Source: Bacteroidaceae bacterium (GTDB lineage: Bacteria; Bacteroidota; Bacteroidia; Bacteroidales; Bacteroidaceae). Taken from it: a DNA stretch of 64,000 bases. The position numbers were made by a program, and so were the translations under genes. Positions 26,562 through 34,319 of this stretch are shown here, piece after piece (positions within the stretch are counted from its first letter, which is position 1; every line of letters starts with the position of its first letter). Below the pieces are notes generated by a model. The model had not been told where the DNA came from and did no database searches. It saw nothing but the letters and a program-made list of their open reading frames with translations. Location of the stretch: contig JAFTYP010000011.1 of NCBI GenBank assembly GCA_017461345.1, positions 1 through 64,000 on the forward strand, given 5' to 3'.

Positions 26562-28772
26562 ATGAAATCGATAGTCACAGCACTTCTTTTCTTCTCTGCT
26601 TTTTTGCTTCGGGCACAGGAGGCTCGCAACACAGAGACGCGTCCGGGCGAGAAGACAACGTTCCAAACGGCAGGTCCGTGGAAACCTGTCACCGATATCC
26701 GTTCCGACCTTGTTATGGTCTATGGGGCGAACGACAACCGTCGGATGACCTTCCTTCAGCGTGTGGAGTCGTGGCGCAGGCGGGGCTATACCACTCACTT
26801 CATGACGGGCATTGCCTGGGGCGAATATCAGGATTACTTCACAGGCAAGTGGGATGGCAAATGGCACCTCGACGAGGGACAGAAGACGATGCATGGCGAC
26901 ACCATTTGGCACGGACGAATGGTGCCTTATATTGTCCCCACCCGAAACTATCTGACATACTTCAAGGAGCGTCACATCAAGCCGGTCATCGATGCCGGCA
27001 TAGACGCCATCTTCCTCGAAGAACCTGAGTTCTGGGCGCGTGCAGGATATAGCGAGGCCTTCAAGCGCGAGTGGCAAGACTATTACGGTTTTCCGTGGCG
27101 GCCTCAGCACGAAAGTGCCGAGAACACTTATCTCTCCAACAAACTCAAGTATCATCTTTACTACCGGGCTTTGGATGAGGCTTTTTCTTATGCCAAACAA
27201 TACGGACGCGAGAAGGGCATGAATGTCCGTTGTTACGTCCCCACCCATTCGCTGCTCAACTACTCGCAGTGGCAGATTGTCTCGCCCGAAGCTTCGTTGG
27301 CCTCCCTGGAGAGTTGCGATGGATACATTGCTCAGGTCTGGACGGGCACCTCTCGCGAGCCCAACTACTTCAACGGCAAGGCAAAGGAGCGGGTCTTCGA
27401 GACGGCATTCCTGGAGTATGGCTGTATGGAGTCCATGACACGCCCCACCGGACGAAAGATGTTCTTCCTGACCGACCCCATAGAGGACAGAGCCAAAGAC
27501 TGGGAAGACTATAAACGCAACTACCAGGCTACCTTCACCGCACAACTGCTCTATCCGCAGATAGCCGACTACGAAGTGATGCCTTGGCCCGACCGCATCT
27601 ACGAGGGGCTTTACAAGGTGAGTGCCGACAGCGACGAGAAGGCACACATCCCCCGTTTCTATTCAACACAGATGCAGGTGATGATAAACACCCTCAACCA
27701 CATGCCTCTTTCCGAGAACAAGGTCAGCGGCTCACAGGGCATCTCGGTGCTGATGTCGAACTCTCTGATGTTCCAGCGTTCCCCTCGTCCTGTCGAGGGA
27801 TACGACGACCCGCAACTCTCCAACTTCTACGGCGAGGCATTGCCTCTCCTCAAACGGGGCATACCTGTCAGCATTACGCACATAGAGAACGTCGGCTACC
27901 CCGAAACGTGGCGCAACGTTCGTGTGCTGCTCATGTCTTACAGCAACATGAAACCTCTTTCGCCGGAAGCCCATACACATTTGGCAGAATGGGTAAAAAA
28001 TGGCGGTTTCATCGTGTATTCCGGTCGTGACGACGACCCCTATCAGAGCGTTCGCGAATGGTGGAATCAGGGCGATATGCACTATGCTGCACCCTCCGAG
28101 CACCTCTTCTCCCTGATGGGTATTCCGCGGAAAGCCGAGGCAGGAGAGTACAGATACGGCAAGGGCAAAGTCTGTGTTCTGCGCAACGACCCCAAAGAAT
28201 ATGTCCTCAAGCAGGGAGGCGACAAGCATTTTGTAGAGAGCGTAGAAAAGGCTTATGGCGAGGCTGCGGGCAGGCTGCAGCAGAAGAACTCCTTCTACCT
28301 CGAACGAGGTCCCTACACCCTTGTGGCAGTCCTCGATGAGAATATGGTCAGCGACGAACCTTTCACACTGAAGGGAGAATACATCGACCTCTTCTCGCCC
28401 GAACTGACCTACTGCAGCAAGGTGGACATCCTGCCTGGGCAGCAGGGCTACTTCTTCGACTTGAAGAAAATCAGCAAGAAGCGTCCGCAAGTCATTGCCG
28501 CAGCATCGCGCCAATACGACGAGCAAACGACGGCCGACAGTTACAGTTTTGTCAGCAAGTCGCCGCAGAACACCACCAACATCCTGTGCCTCTATTTGCC
28601 CAAGGCCTACAAGTCGCCACGCATCACCTGCACCGACGCCGAAGGCAAGGCCGTCACATACAATGCAAGAACCATCGACGCACCTGCCGGCGCCCTTGCC
28701 AAACACCTCTTGTGGCTCTCGTTCGAAAACTCCCCCGACGGCGTCCGGGTCTGCATAGAAAAAGGCAAGTAG
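26562..28772 (+). CDS. Secreted GH-like protein, family not recognised
   Basis: The 736-aa protein has a signal peptide (ending LRAQ). Residues about 40-400 look like a TIM barrel of clan GH-A type: YTTHFMTGIAWGEYQ, then a candidate catalytic strand AGIDAIFLEEPEFWARAGY near 145-163, and ESCDGYIAQVWTG. Residues about 430-530 (PVSITHIENVG, VRVLLMSYSNMKPLSPEAHTHLAEWV, GGFIVYSGRDDD) resemble the glutamine-amidotransferase-like trimerisation domain of GH42 enzymes. A beta-sandwich C-terminus follows. The overall plan suggests a beta-glycosidase-like enzyme, but I cannot assign a family. It lies 41 bp after cysK. Confidence 0.5.
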   Translation: MKSIVTALLFFSAFLLRAQEARNTETRPGEKTTFQTAGPWKPVTDIRSDLVMVYGANDNRRMTFLQRVESWRRRGYTTHFMTGIAWGEYQDYFTGKWDGKWHLDEGQKTMHGDTIWHGRMVPYIVPTRNYLTYFKERHIKPVIDAGIDAIFLEEPEFWARAGYSEAFKREWQDYYGFPWRPQHESAENTYLSNKLKYHLYYRALDEAFSYAKQYGREKGMNVRCYVPTHSLLNYSQWQIVSPEASLASLESCDGYIAQVWTGTSREPNYFNGKAKERVFETAFLEYGCMESMTRPTGRKMFFLTDPIEDRAKDWEDYKRNYQATFTAQLLYPQIADYEVMPWPDRIYEGLYKVSADSDEKAHIPRFYSTQMQVMINTLNHMPLSENKVSGSQGISVLMSNSLMFQRSPRPVEGYDDPQLSNFYGEALPLLKRGIPVSITHIENVGYPETWRNVRVLLMSYSNMKPLSPEAHTHLAEWVKNGGFIVYSGRDDDPYQSVREWWNQGDMHYAAPSEHLFSLMGIPRKAEAGEYRYGKGKVCVLRNDPKEYVLKQGGDKHFVESVEKAYGEAAGRLQQKNSFYLERGPYTLVAVLDENMVSDEPFTLKGEYIDLFSPELTYCSKVDILPGQQGYFFDLKKISKKRPQVIAAASRQYDEQTTADSYSFVSKSPQNTTNILCLYLPKAYKSPRITCTDAEGKAVTYNARTIDAPAGALAKHLLWLSFENSPDGVRVCIEKGK

Positions 28773-28799
28773 AAAACATCCGCACCGAGGTGTCATCCA

Positions 28800-28822
28800 A
28801 CCCCACGCGTCTTTCTGGGCAA
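28800..28822. repeat. Solitary family-B lead unit
   Basis: ACCCCACGCGTC followed by TTTCTGGGCAA matches the ACGCGT unit that begins array B2 at 29900, with one extra base and small changes. It sits before the AT-rich membrane-protein gene, B2 after it. Confidence 0.55.
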
Positions 28823-28930
28823 GACGACTGGAGGCGGCGAATTTTAATGGATTGTCGAATGTTTTGCGATGGAATTTTGATAAAAGGGGAAAAAACTCAA
28901 GAAAAGTACTCATTAGTAAGAATAATGTTG

Positions 28931-28938
28931 TATCTTTG
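28931..28938 (+). promoter_or_regulatory. -7 element for the AT-rich membrane-protein gene
   Basis: TATCTTTG lies 18 bp before the ATG at 28957. No TTTG at the -33 position. Confidence 0.6.
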
Positions 28939-28956
28939 TCAAAAAATGTAAGGAAT

Positions 28957-29892
28957 ATGTATATAAGGAATATTTTTGACAGGAATAAAGACGAGGGGAG
29001 AAAACAAAGAAAGGGAAATCTTGAGAAGGACAGGACACCTGGAAATAAAACAAAAATATATTTCTGGCTGTGGTCTATTATCGTGTTTTTAATTGCAGCC
29101 TACCTTTTTCTTTGTTATACGGAGATCCTCAATGTCGAAAAATATTGTATTTTTGGCTCTAAATTTAAAGAAATTGACGCGAGAATATTTTCTACGTTGT
29201 TGGGCTTATTCATTGGTATTCTTACATTCTGTTTGAACGGGGCAGGGAAGGCAGGACTAAAGGGCGAAGAAGAAACTAACAAGAAGAAATTGTATATTTC
29301 CGAATTCAATGATTTGATTAGGCATATAAAGGCTAATCTGGAGATCCTTTTGGAGATGCAAAAAAAAATAAAAGACGATAAAAAGTATAAATCTAAAATA
29401 CCAGAGTCCATCCACTTTACAAACCTGGCATGGCCAGAAAATTCCATATTGCGTTCCGATGAAATTACAAAGATTGTAAAGACTTCATATGTTGATGATT
29501 TTGCAAGGATAAAAGTTAATTTACGTAACATGCATAATAGTTCTGTCTGGCTTGCATCATACATGAAAGAGGAGCATTCGGAAGATGAAATAAAAGAAGT
29601 GTTAGAATGGGAAATAGCCAGACAATTCAACTATCTTCTCACCTTTAGTTATTTGCAGGCTAACAATTACCAGTTTTATAATGATACAGAAAAGGAAGAA
29701 AAACTGAACGAATTCGTAAAACAAGAATTCAAGAAAGATGGAAGCAAAATGAAAGAATGGGTAGAGAAAGAATATATGTTATACCCAGATGCCGTAAAGG
29801 AGTTTTTTATTGATAAATATGGGATTAAGATTGAGGACAGGGAAAGGATAAAGGTGCCACGTCGTGTGTTGTTTCGGGCGCGGAAGATTTAG
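28957..29892 (+). CDS. AT-rich two-helix membrane protein of unknown function
   Basis: The 311-aa protein begins MYIRNIFDRNKDEG. Two membrane segments lie near residues 34-56 (IYFWLWSIIVFLIAAYLFLCY) and 75-95 (IFSTLLGLFIGILTFCL); the remaining 215 residues are a highly charged, mainly helical cytoplasmic-type domain (LIRHIKANLEILLEMQKKIKDD). Base composition is clearly more AT-rich than both neighbours and codon choice is A/T-ending, suggesting transfer. The layout recalls membrane-anchored helical proteins among putative phage abortive-infection proteins, but no catalytic motif supports that. It stands alone, flanked by family-B repeat units. The start is set by the -7 element at 28931. Confidence 0.6.
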   Translation: MYIRNIFDRNKDEGRKQRKGNLEKDRTPGNKTKIYFWLWSIIVFLIAAYLFLCYTEILNVEKYCIFGSKFKEIDARIFSTLLGLFIGILTFCLNGAGKAGLKGEEETNKKKLYISEFNDLIRHIKANLEILLEMQKKIKDDKKYKSKIPESIHFTNLAWPENSILRSDEITKIVKTSYVDDFARIKVNLRNMHNSSVWLASYMKEEHSEDEIKEVLEWEIARQFNYLLTFSYLQANNYQFYNDTEKEEKLNEFVKQEFKKDGSKMKEWVEKEYMLYPDAVKEFFIDKYGIKIEDRERIKVPRRVLFRARKI

Positions 29893-29899
29893 TTAACGA

Positions 29900-29987
29900 A
29901 CCCCACGCGTCCATCCGGCAAACTTCACGAGTGAAGTTGGGCAACTTCTCCAGAGTAAATTGCAAAGTTCTCTGCAGAAGTTTTAAT
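29900..29987. repeat. Ordered 22-bp array, family B, locus 2
   Basis: Four 22-bp units: 29900 (ACGCGT, ends CCGGCAA), 29922 (perfect dyad ACTTCACGAGTGAAGT), 29944 (CCAGAG in place of CTGCAG), 29966 (CTGCAGAAGTTTT). The first unit starts 7 bp after the AT-rich gene's stop. Confidence 0.9.
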
Positions 29988-30039
29988 ACGTCACATAAAC
30001 CAGGGGCAGACTCCTTCTGCCCGCATACATACGATGGTG

Positions 30040-30081
30040 TATAAAAACAAAGAGGATGAGCCATTAGGTTCATCCTCTTTG
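30040..30081 (-). terminator. Terminator after tRNA-Leu
   Basis: CAAAGAGGATGA pairs with TCATCCTCTTTG around a short loop; on the minus strand it is followed by TTTTTAT. It lies 9 bp downstream of tRNA-Leu. Confidence 0.8.
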
Positions 30082-30089
30082 TTTGCATG

Positions 30090-30175
30090 TGCCCGGAACG
30101 GGAATCGAACCCGTACGGCCATCACTGGCCAAGGGATTTTAAGTCCCTCGTGTCTACCAATTCCACCATCTGGGC
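30090..30175 (-). tRNA. tRNA-Leu (anticodon TAA)
   Basis: The minus strand gives an 86-nt class II tRNA with a long variable arm. The anticodon stem GGGAC/GTCCC-type arm encloses a loop with TAA, reading UUA leucine codons. GGTTCGATTCC forms the T loop. CCA is not encoded. One A-C mismatch appears in the acceptor stem. Confidence 0.95.
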
Positions 30176-30186
30176 AATTGCGGATG

Positions 30187-30217
30187 CAAAGTTACGACTT
30201 TTCCTTTTAAGTGCAAA
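30187..30217 (-). promoter_or_regulatory. Promoter for tRNA-Leu
   Basis: On the minus strand TTTG (30217-30214), exactly 19 bp, TAACTTTG (30194-30187): a perfect Bacteroidetes promoter 12 bp before the tRNA. Confidence 0.85.
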
Positions 30218-30231
30218 GAAAAAGCCGGAAA

Positions 30232-31101
30232 TTATGTCAATATGAAGTAAACGACCGAGGCGGGGATGGTGACCAGAGCACTGTCGAAGCGGTCGAGCAG
30301 TCCTCCGTGGCCGGGAAGGATGTTGCCGCTGTCTTTGATGCCAAGTTGGCGTTTGATGAGGCTCTCTACCAGGTCGCCCCAAGTGCCGAAGACTACAACG
30401 GTAAGGGCAAAGCCCAACCAGCGAAGCAAAGACATAGAGGATTGACCATTGACCATTGACCATTGTCCATTGTCCAGCCTCCAGATGATGACGGCTGCCA
30501 GTAGGGTGAAGAGGCCGCCGCCAATGCTGCCTATCCACGACTTCTTGGGAGAGATGCGTGGAAAGAGTTTCAGGGGGATGTACTTCTGCAGCGAGCAGCC
30601 ACAGAGGTAGGCGAAGGTGTCGTTCACCCAGATGAAGATGAACAGGGCGAGCGGATATATCCATTGGTACGTCATGCTGCCGTCTGCTGCGTTATAGGCT
30701 ATGCTGAGCAGGGGCAGCAGGGCAAAGGGTAGGGCAATGTATATCTGCGAAGCAAAGCAGAGTGCCCAGTCCTTAAGGGGTTCTTTGCTGCGGCGGTAGA
30801 GCGCACTGATGAGGATGTAGAGCAGCAGCAGACCGTAGAGGGCGAACATCTGTGCTGTCTGTTCGCTGGCAATGGCACTGAGCCATACGGCTGCAACGAG
30901 TACAACGCCTGCCATTGCGTTGATGGGGCGGGGCATTTGTGAATCGACGTGTTTGTTCATCAATGTGCCGAACTCGAAAAGTGTGCCTGCTGCAGCAAGG
31001 GCAAAGAAGAAGAATGCGCTGACCGGACTATAGATGGTGCAGCCCACAAGCAGCAGAACATAAACGGCACCGGTCAAGGCGCGGACGATAAGGTTTTTCA
31101 T
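30232..31101 (-). CDS. cdsA: Phosphatidate cytidylyltransferase
   Basis: The 289-aa membrane enzyme makes CDP-diacylglycerol. Seven to eight hydrophobic segments are visible, and the C-terminal signature is present: GTWGDLVESLIKRQLGIKDSGNILPGHGGLLDRFDS, with the metal-binding Asp. Upstream is the FPRISPKKSWIGSIGGG block. Between them is a short hydrophilic stretch DNGQWSMVNGQSSM that is encoded by five 7-bp repeats and looks inserted. It follows ftsH by 48 bp; the rsfS-ftsH-cdsA order is usual in Bacteroidales. Confidence 0.93.
   Translation of the reverse strand: MKNLIVRALTGAVYVLLLVGCTIYSPVSAFFFFALAAAGTLFEFGTLMNKHVDSQMPRPINAMAGVVLVAAVWLSAIASEQTAQMFALYGLLLLYILISALYRRSKEPLKDWALCFASQIYIALPFALLPLLSIAYNAADGSMTYQWIYPLALFIFIWVNDTFAYLCGCSLQKYIPLKLFPRISPKKSWIGSIGGGLFTLLAAVIIWRLDNGQWSMVNGQSSMSLLRWLGFALTVVVFGTWGDLVESLIKRQLGIKDSGNILPGHGGLLDRFDSALVTIPASVVYFILT
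30441..30475. repeat. 7-bp repeat tract inside cdsA
   Basis: Five units, ATTGACC three times and ATTGTCC twice. Length changes by one unit would shift the cdsA frame; changes by three units would add or remove seven residues. Confidence 0.85.
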
Positions 31102-31149
31102 AATGTGTTATTTCCATTCTGCTTCTTCGGGAAGAGGCGGAAGGTCGGT

Positions 31150-33150
31150 TTATTGGTTGTCTGTAGTTTCGTTGTTTTCTTCCTCGCTCTCTGTTGTTTC
31201 GGCGGGAGCGGGAGTTGGTTCTGTCAGGAGTTCTTCCGTGCGGCTTGTCCAGGGACGCGGACCGAAGATGTTCTCTACGTCTTCGGCAAAGATGACTTCG
31301 CGTTCGATGAGCAGTTGTGCAAGTGCGGCGTGTCCTTCTGCATTCTTGCTCAGAATGTCTTTGGCACGTGCATATTGTTCTGCAATCATGGCTTTTGTCT
31401 CTTCGTCGATGAGTTGTGCTGTCGCTTCGGAGTAAGGGCGTTGGAAGCCGTATTCCTGATTGTTGTAGTAGCAGATGTTGGGCAATTTGTCGCTCATGCC
31501 CAGGTATGTTATCATGCTGTAGACTTGTTTTGTGACGCGCTCCAGGTCGTTCATGGCTCCGCTGCTGACGTGTCCGCAGAAGAGTTCTTCGGCGGCACGG
31601 CCTCCGAGGGTGGCGCAAATCTCGTCGAGCATCTGTTCGCGTGTTGTTATTTGTCGCTCTTCGGGCAGGTACCACGCTGCGCCGAGGGCACGTCCTCTGG
31701 GCACGATGGTAACTTTGACGAGTGGGTTGGCGTATTGCAGGAGCCAGCTGATGGTGGCATGTCCTGCTTCGTGCAGTGCGATGGTGCGTTTCTCGTCGGC
31801 GGTCATGACTTTGGTTTTCTTTTCCAAACCGCCTATGATTCGGTCGACGGCTGCGAGGAAGTCGTCTTTCTCGACAGACTTTTTGCCGTTTCGTGCTGCG
31901 ATGAGGGCTGCTTCGTTGCAGACGTTGGCTATGTCTGCTCCGCTGAATCCCGGTGTTTGTCGGGCGAGGAAGTCGATGTCGAGTGTGTGGTCTGTCTTGA
32001 TGTTTCTCAGGTGAACGAGGAAGATGTCTTTTCGTTCGTTGATGTCTGGCAGGTCGACGTGTATTTGTCTGTCGAATCGTCCGGCACGCAGCAGTGCTTT
32101 GTCCAGTATGTCGGCTCGGTTGGTGGCTGCCATGATTATGACGCCGCTGTTGGTGCCGAAGCCGTCCATCTCGGTGAGGAGTTGGTTGAGTGTGCTTTCC
32201 CGTTCGTCGTTGGAACTCATCTGCATGCCTTTGCTTCTGGCGCGTCCGACGGCGTCTATTTCGTCGATGAAGATGATGCAGGGTGCTTTTTCTTTGGCTT
32301 GGCGGAAGAGGTCGCGCACCCGGCTTGCGCCGACGCCGACGAACATTTCTACGAAGTCGCTGCCGGACATGCTGAAGAATGGCACGTCGGCTTCTCCTGC
32401 CACGGCTTTGGCGAGGAGTGTTTTGCCTGTTCCTGGGGGGCCTACGAGGAGTGCGCCTTTGGGTATTTTGCCTCCGAGGTCGGTGTAGCGTTTGGGGTTT
32501 TTGAGGAATTCAACGATTTCCTGTACTTCGAGTTTTGCGCCTTCTTGTCCGGCGACGTCGGCAAAGGTGACTTTGTTTTTGTCGTCTTTCTCGAAGAGTT
32601 TGGCTCGGCTCTTGCCTACGTTGAAGATACCCATGGGGCCTCCGCCTTCGCTATTGCCTCCGTTCATGCGTCGCATGATGAATATCCAGAAGATGACAAT
32701 GAGGAGGAAGGGCCCGAAACTCCAGAAGAATCGCATGATGCTGTTTTCGTCTTCGCCCGATTGCCATTCTGTTTCGCCGGTGTAGTGTTGGAGTTGTTCT
32801 TGCTGGCTGATGAAGTCGTCGAGTTTGTCGGCGGAGGGGAATTGTACGACGACGAAGTGTCGTGAGGTGCTGTCTACTTTCTGGTCTTTGAAGATGTCGC
32901 GTATGTGGCTCGGCTGGATGTACATTTGCAGTGAGCCGGCTTTTTTGTTGACGACGATGCGCGATGCGTAGCCTTGTTCGACGTAGGTTTTGAACTGGGT
33001 GTATGTTGCTTTGCGCGAGGTGCTTCCTTCGAGCAGTGTGTTGTCGCCCTTCATGAGCATGTAGCCTAATGCTATGGCTATGATGACGTAGAGCCAGGTG
33101 AGGCTGAACTGTGGCTTGCGCTTTTTGTCTTTGTTATTGTTGTTGTTCAT
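31150..33150 (-). CDS. ftsH: ATP-dependent zinc metalloprotease FtsH
   Basis: The 666-aa membrane protease degrades damaged membrane proteins and selected regulators. A first membrane segment is at residues 16-32 ([16 protein letters not shown]) and a second near 155-175 ([19 protein letters not shown]). Walker A GPPGTGKT lies near 230, Walker [12 protein letters not shown] near 290, and the zinc site HEAGH near 460. The start at 33150 ([10 protein letters not shown]) is family-like and leaves 13 bp after rsfS; a longer frame begins inside rsfS. Confidence 0.96.
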   Translation of the reverse strand: MNNNNNKDKKRKPQFSLTWLYVIIAIALGYMLMKGDNTLLEGSTSRKATYTQFKTYVEQGYASRIVVNKKAGSLQMYIQPSHIRDIFKDQKVDSTSRHFVVVQFPSADKLDDFISQQEQLQHYTGETEWQSGEDENSIMRFFWSFGPFLLIVIFWIFIMRRMNGGNSEGGGPMGIFNVGKSRAKLFEKDDKNKVTFADVAGQEGAKLEVQEIVEFLKNPKRYTDLGGKIPKGALLVGPPGTGKTLLAKAVAGEADVPFFSMSGSDFVEMFVGVGASRVRDLFRQAKEKAPCIIFIDEIDAVGRARSKGMQMSSNDERESTLNQLLTEMDGFGTNSGVIIMAATNRADILDKALLRAGRFDRQIHVDLPDINERKDIFLVHLRNIKTDHTLDIDFLARQTPGFSGADIANVCNEAALIAARNGKKSVEKDDFLAAVDRIIGGLEKKTKVMTADEKRTIALHEAGHATISWLLQYANPLVKVTIVPRGRALGAAWYLPEERQITTREQMLDEICATLGGRAAEELFCGHVSSGAMNDLERVTKQVYSMITYLGMSDKLPNICYYNNQEYGFQRPYSEATAQLIDEETKAMIAEQYARAKDILSKNAEGHAALAQLLIEREVIFAEDVENIFGPRPWTSRTEELLTEPTPAPAETTESEEENNETTDNQ

Positions 33151-33163
33151 GTATTTTTGTTGT

Positions 33164-33523
33164 TCAGTCGATGTTTGGGATGTTGCTGAGTTCGGCGTCG
33201 GCCCAGAGGTTTTCGATGTTGTAGAACTCGCGTTGGTCGGGTACGAAGATGTGTACGATGACGTCGGCATAGTCCATTGCCACCCAGATGGCATTGTTCA
33301 TTCCGGCTACGGCTATGGGTTTTGCTTTCAGCCGGTTGCGACAGGTTTCGCCGACGGATTGTGCGAGGGCTGCCACTTGCTGTGGTGAGCCGCCTGTGCA
33401 GATGACGAAGTATTGGCATACGGCGTCGGTTATTTCTGTGAGGTCGGCTACGACGATGTCGCGTCCTTTTTTGTCTTGCAGTCCGTCTATGATGGCTCCT
33501 ACGAGTTCGTTCTTTTTCTTCAT
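33164..33523 (-). CDS. rsfS: Ribosomal silencing factor RsfS
   Basis: The 119-aa Iojap/DUF143 protein binds ribosomal protein uL14 and blocks subunit joining under starvation. The family core is clear: VVADLTEITDAVCQYFVICTG, then WVAMDYADVIVHIF and REFYNIENLWADA. It opens the rsfS-ftsH-cdsA operon. Confidence 0.95.
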   Translation of the reverse strand: MKKKNELVGAIIDGLQDKKGRDIVVADLTEITDAVCQYFVICTGGSPQQVAALAQSVGETCRNRLKAKPIAVAGMNNAIWVAMDYADVIVHIFVPDQREFYNIENLWADAELSNIPNID

Positions 33524-33560
33524 TTGTTTTTATAAATATGTGTTGCGTGTAAAACGTGTG

Positions 33561-33592
33561 CAAAGGTAAGTAGAGTTGAAGAAAAAAGCAAA
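33561..33592 (-). promoter_or_regulatory. Promoter for rsfS-ftsH-cdsA
   Basis: On the minus strand TTTG (33592-33589), 20 bp, TACCTTTG (33568-33561), about 38 bp before the rsfS ATG. Confidence 0.7.
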
Positions 33593-33618
33593 AAAATTAG
33601 TTTTTTTTAGCAGAAAGA

Positions 33619-33649
33619 TTTGTCAGTTAATAAAAAAGGCGTAACTTTG
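33619..33649 (+). promoter_or_regulatory. Promoter for the tRNA-Gln pair
   Basis: TTTG (33619-33622), exactly 19 bp, TAACTTTG (33642-33649), 34 bp before the first tRNA. Confidence 0.85.
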
Positions 33650-33683
33650 CAGCCGCAAACGTGCGTTGGTACGTGTCGCGCAT

Positions 33684-33754
33684 TGGGCTATGGTGTAATG
33701 GTAACACTGCAGATTCTGGTCCTGCCTTTCCTGGTTCGAGTCCGGGTAGCCCAA
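33684..33754 (+). tRNA. tRNA-Gln (anticodon CTG), copy 1
   Basis: The 71-nt gene has acceptor arms TGGGCTA and TAGCCCA, T loop GGTTCGAGTCC and an anticodon loop TTCTGGT, giving CTG (reads CAG). The U1-type 5' end is usual for bacterial tRNA-Gln. CCA is not encoded. Confidence 0.95.
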
Positions 33755-33816
33755 CGCACGAGAGGCGGTTTTTGTGAGTGCCGTGTGGTGCCGAAACTGC
33801 TGAGTATGAAACAGAT

Positions 33817-33887
33817 TGGGCTATGGTGTAATGGTAACACTGCAGATTCTGGTCCTGCCTTTCCTGGTTCGAGTCCGGGTAGCCCAA
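33817..33887 (+). tRNA. tRNA-Gln (anticodon CTG), copy 2
   Basis: Identical in sequence to copy 1 and 133 bp downstream; the 62-bp spacer is unrelated. The pair share the upstream promoter and a downstream terminator. Confidence 0.95.
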
Positions 33888-33899
33888 CGGTGAGTGTGC

Positions 33900-33931
33900 G
33901 GGTTGTGCCTTTGGGTGCAACCCACTTTTTT
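33900..33931 (+). terminator. Terminator after the tRNA-Gln pair
   Basis: GGGTTGTGCC pairs with GGTGCAACCC (two wobbles, loop TTTG), followed by ACTTTTTT. Confidence 0.8.
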
Positions 33932-33972
33932 GTGCCCTTGCCGAAACTGCTCTGTGGGGTGGTTGCCAGAAA

Positions 33973-34046
33973 GGTTAACCTTTCCGCTCATATTGGTTAA
34001 CCTTTCTGCCTGTAATGGTTAACCTTTTTGGCAATAATGGTTAACC
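33973..34046. repeat. 22-bp phased palindrome array, family A, locus 5
   Basis: All four cores, at 33973, 33995, 34017 and 34039, are the perfect palindrome GGTTAACC, the most regular copy in the window. It lies between the tRNA terminator and the corA promoter. Confidence 0.95.
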
Positions 34047-34121
34047 TGTTTTTGGGAGGGGGCGAAGGGGGTGCCGGAAACGGAAATTGGGCTTCGGGCA
34101 GAAAAAAATAGGGCGCAGATA

Positions 34122-34151
34122 TTTGCGGAATAACTTTTTTTCGTATCTTTG
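34122..34151 (+). promoter_or_regulatory. Promoter for corA
   Basis: TTTG (34122-34125), 18 bp, TATCTTTG (34144-34151). The predicted leader is about 160 nt, far longer than others here. Confidence 0.8.
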
Positions 34152-34190
34152 CAACCGCTTACAATTCTTAAAAGTTATTCAAAAACCACA

Positions 34191-34226
34191 ATGGACGACT
34201 ATTACGCGGAAAGTTACAGTTCTTAG
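34191..34226 (+). CDS. Candidate leader peptide of corA
   Basis: An 11-codon frame, MDDYYAESYSS and stop, begins about 32 nt after the predicted transcript start and after an A-rich stretch (CAAAAACCACA) like other starts here. Downstream to the corA ATG the RNA can form TGCTCC/GGAGCA, TGCAT/ATGCA and TGGGA/TCCCA stems. Magnesium-transporter leaders in enterobacteria (mgtL, mgtP, corL) use short, often acidic, peptides to sense magnesium; a parallel role here is inference. Confidence 0.45.
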   Translation: MDDYYAESYSS

Positions 34227-34319
34227 TGCTCCGGGGCCTGCATCGCAATGCACACTCCACGAGGAGCAGACATGGGAACTGTGCATGAATCCCAACTAAA
34301 ACCGAGGAGGAATCGAACG

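Noticed and set aside
30949..32865. 638-aa plus-strand ORF opposite ftsH
   Set aside because: Cys/Phe/Val-rich shadow of ftsH codons with no family features.
33684..33887. tRNA pair as an integration site
   Set aside because: The 71-bp repeat is the tRNA gene itself; no integrase, truncated tRNA copy or foreign DNA lies nearby.
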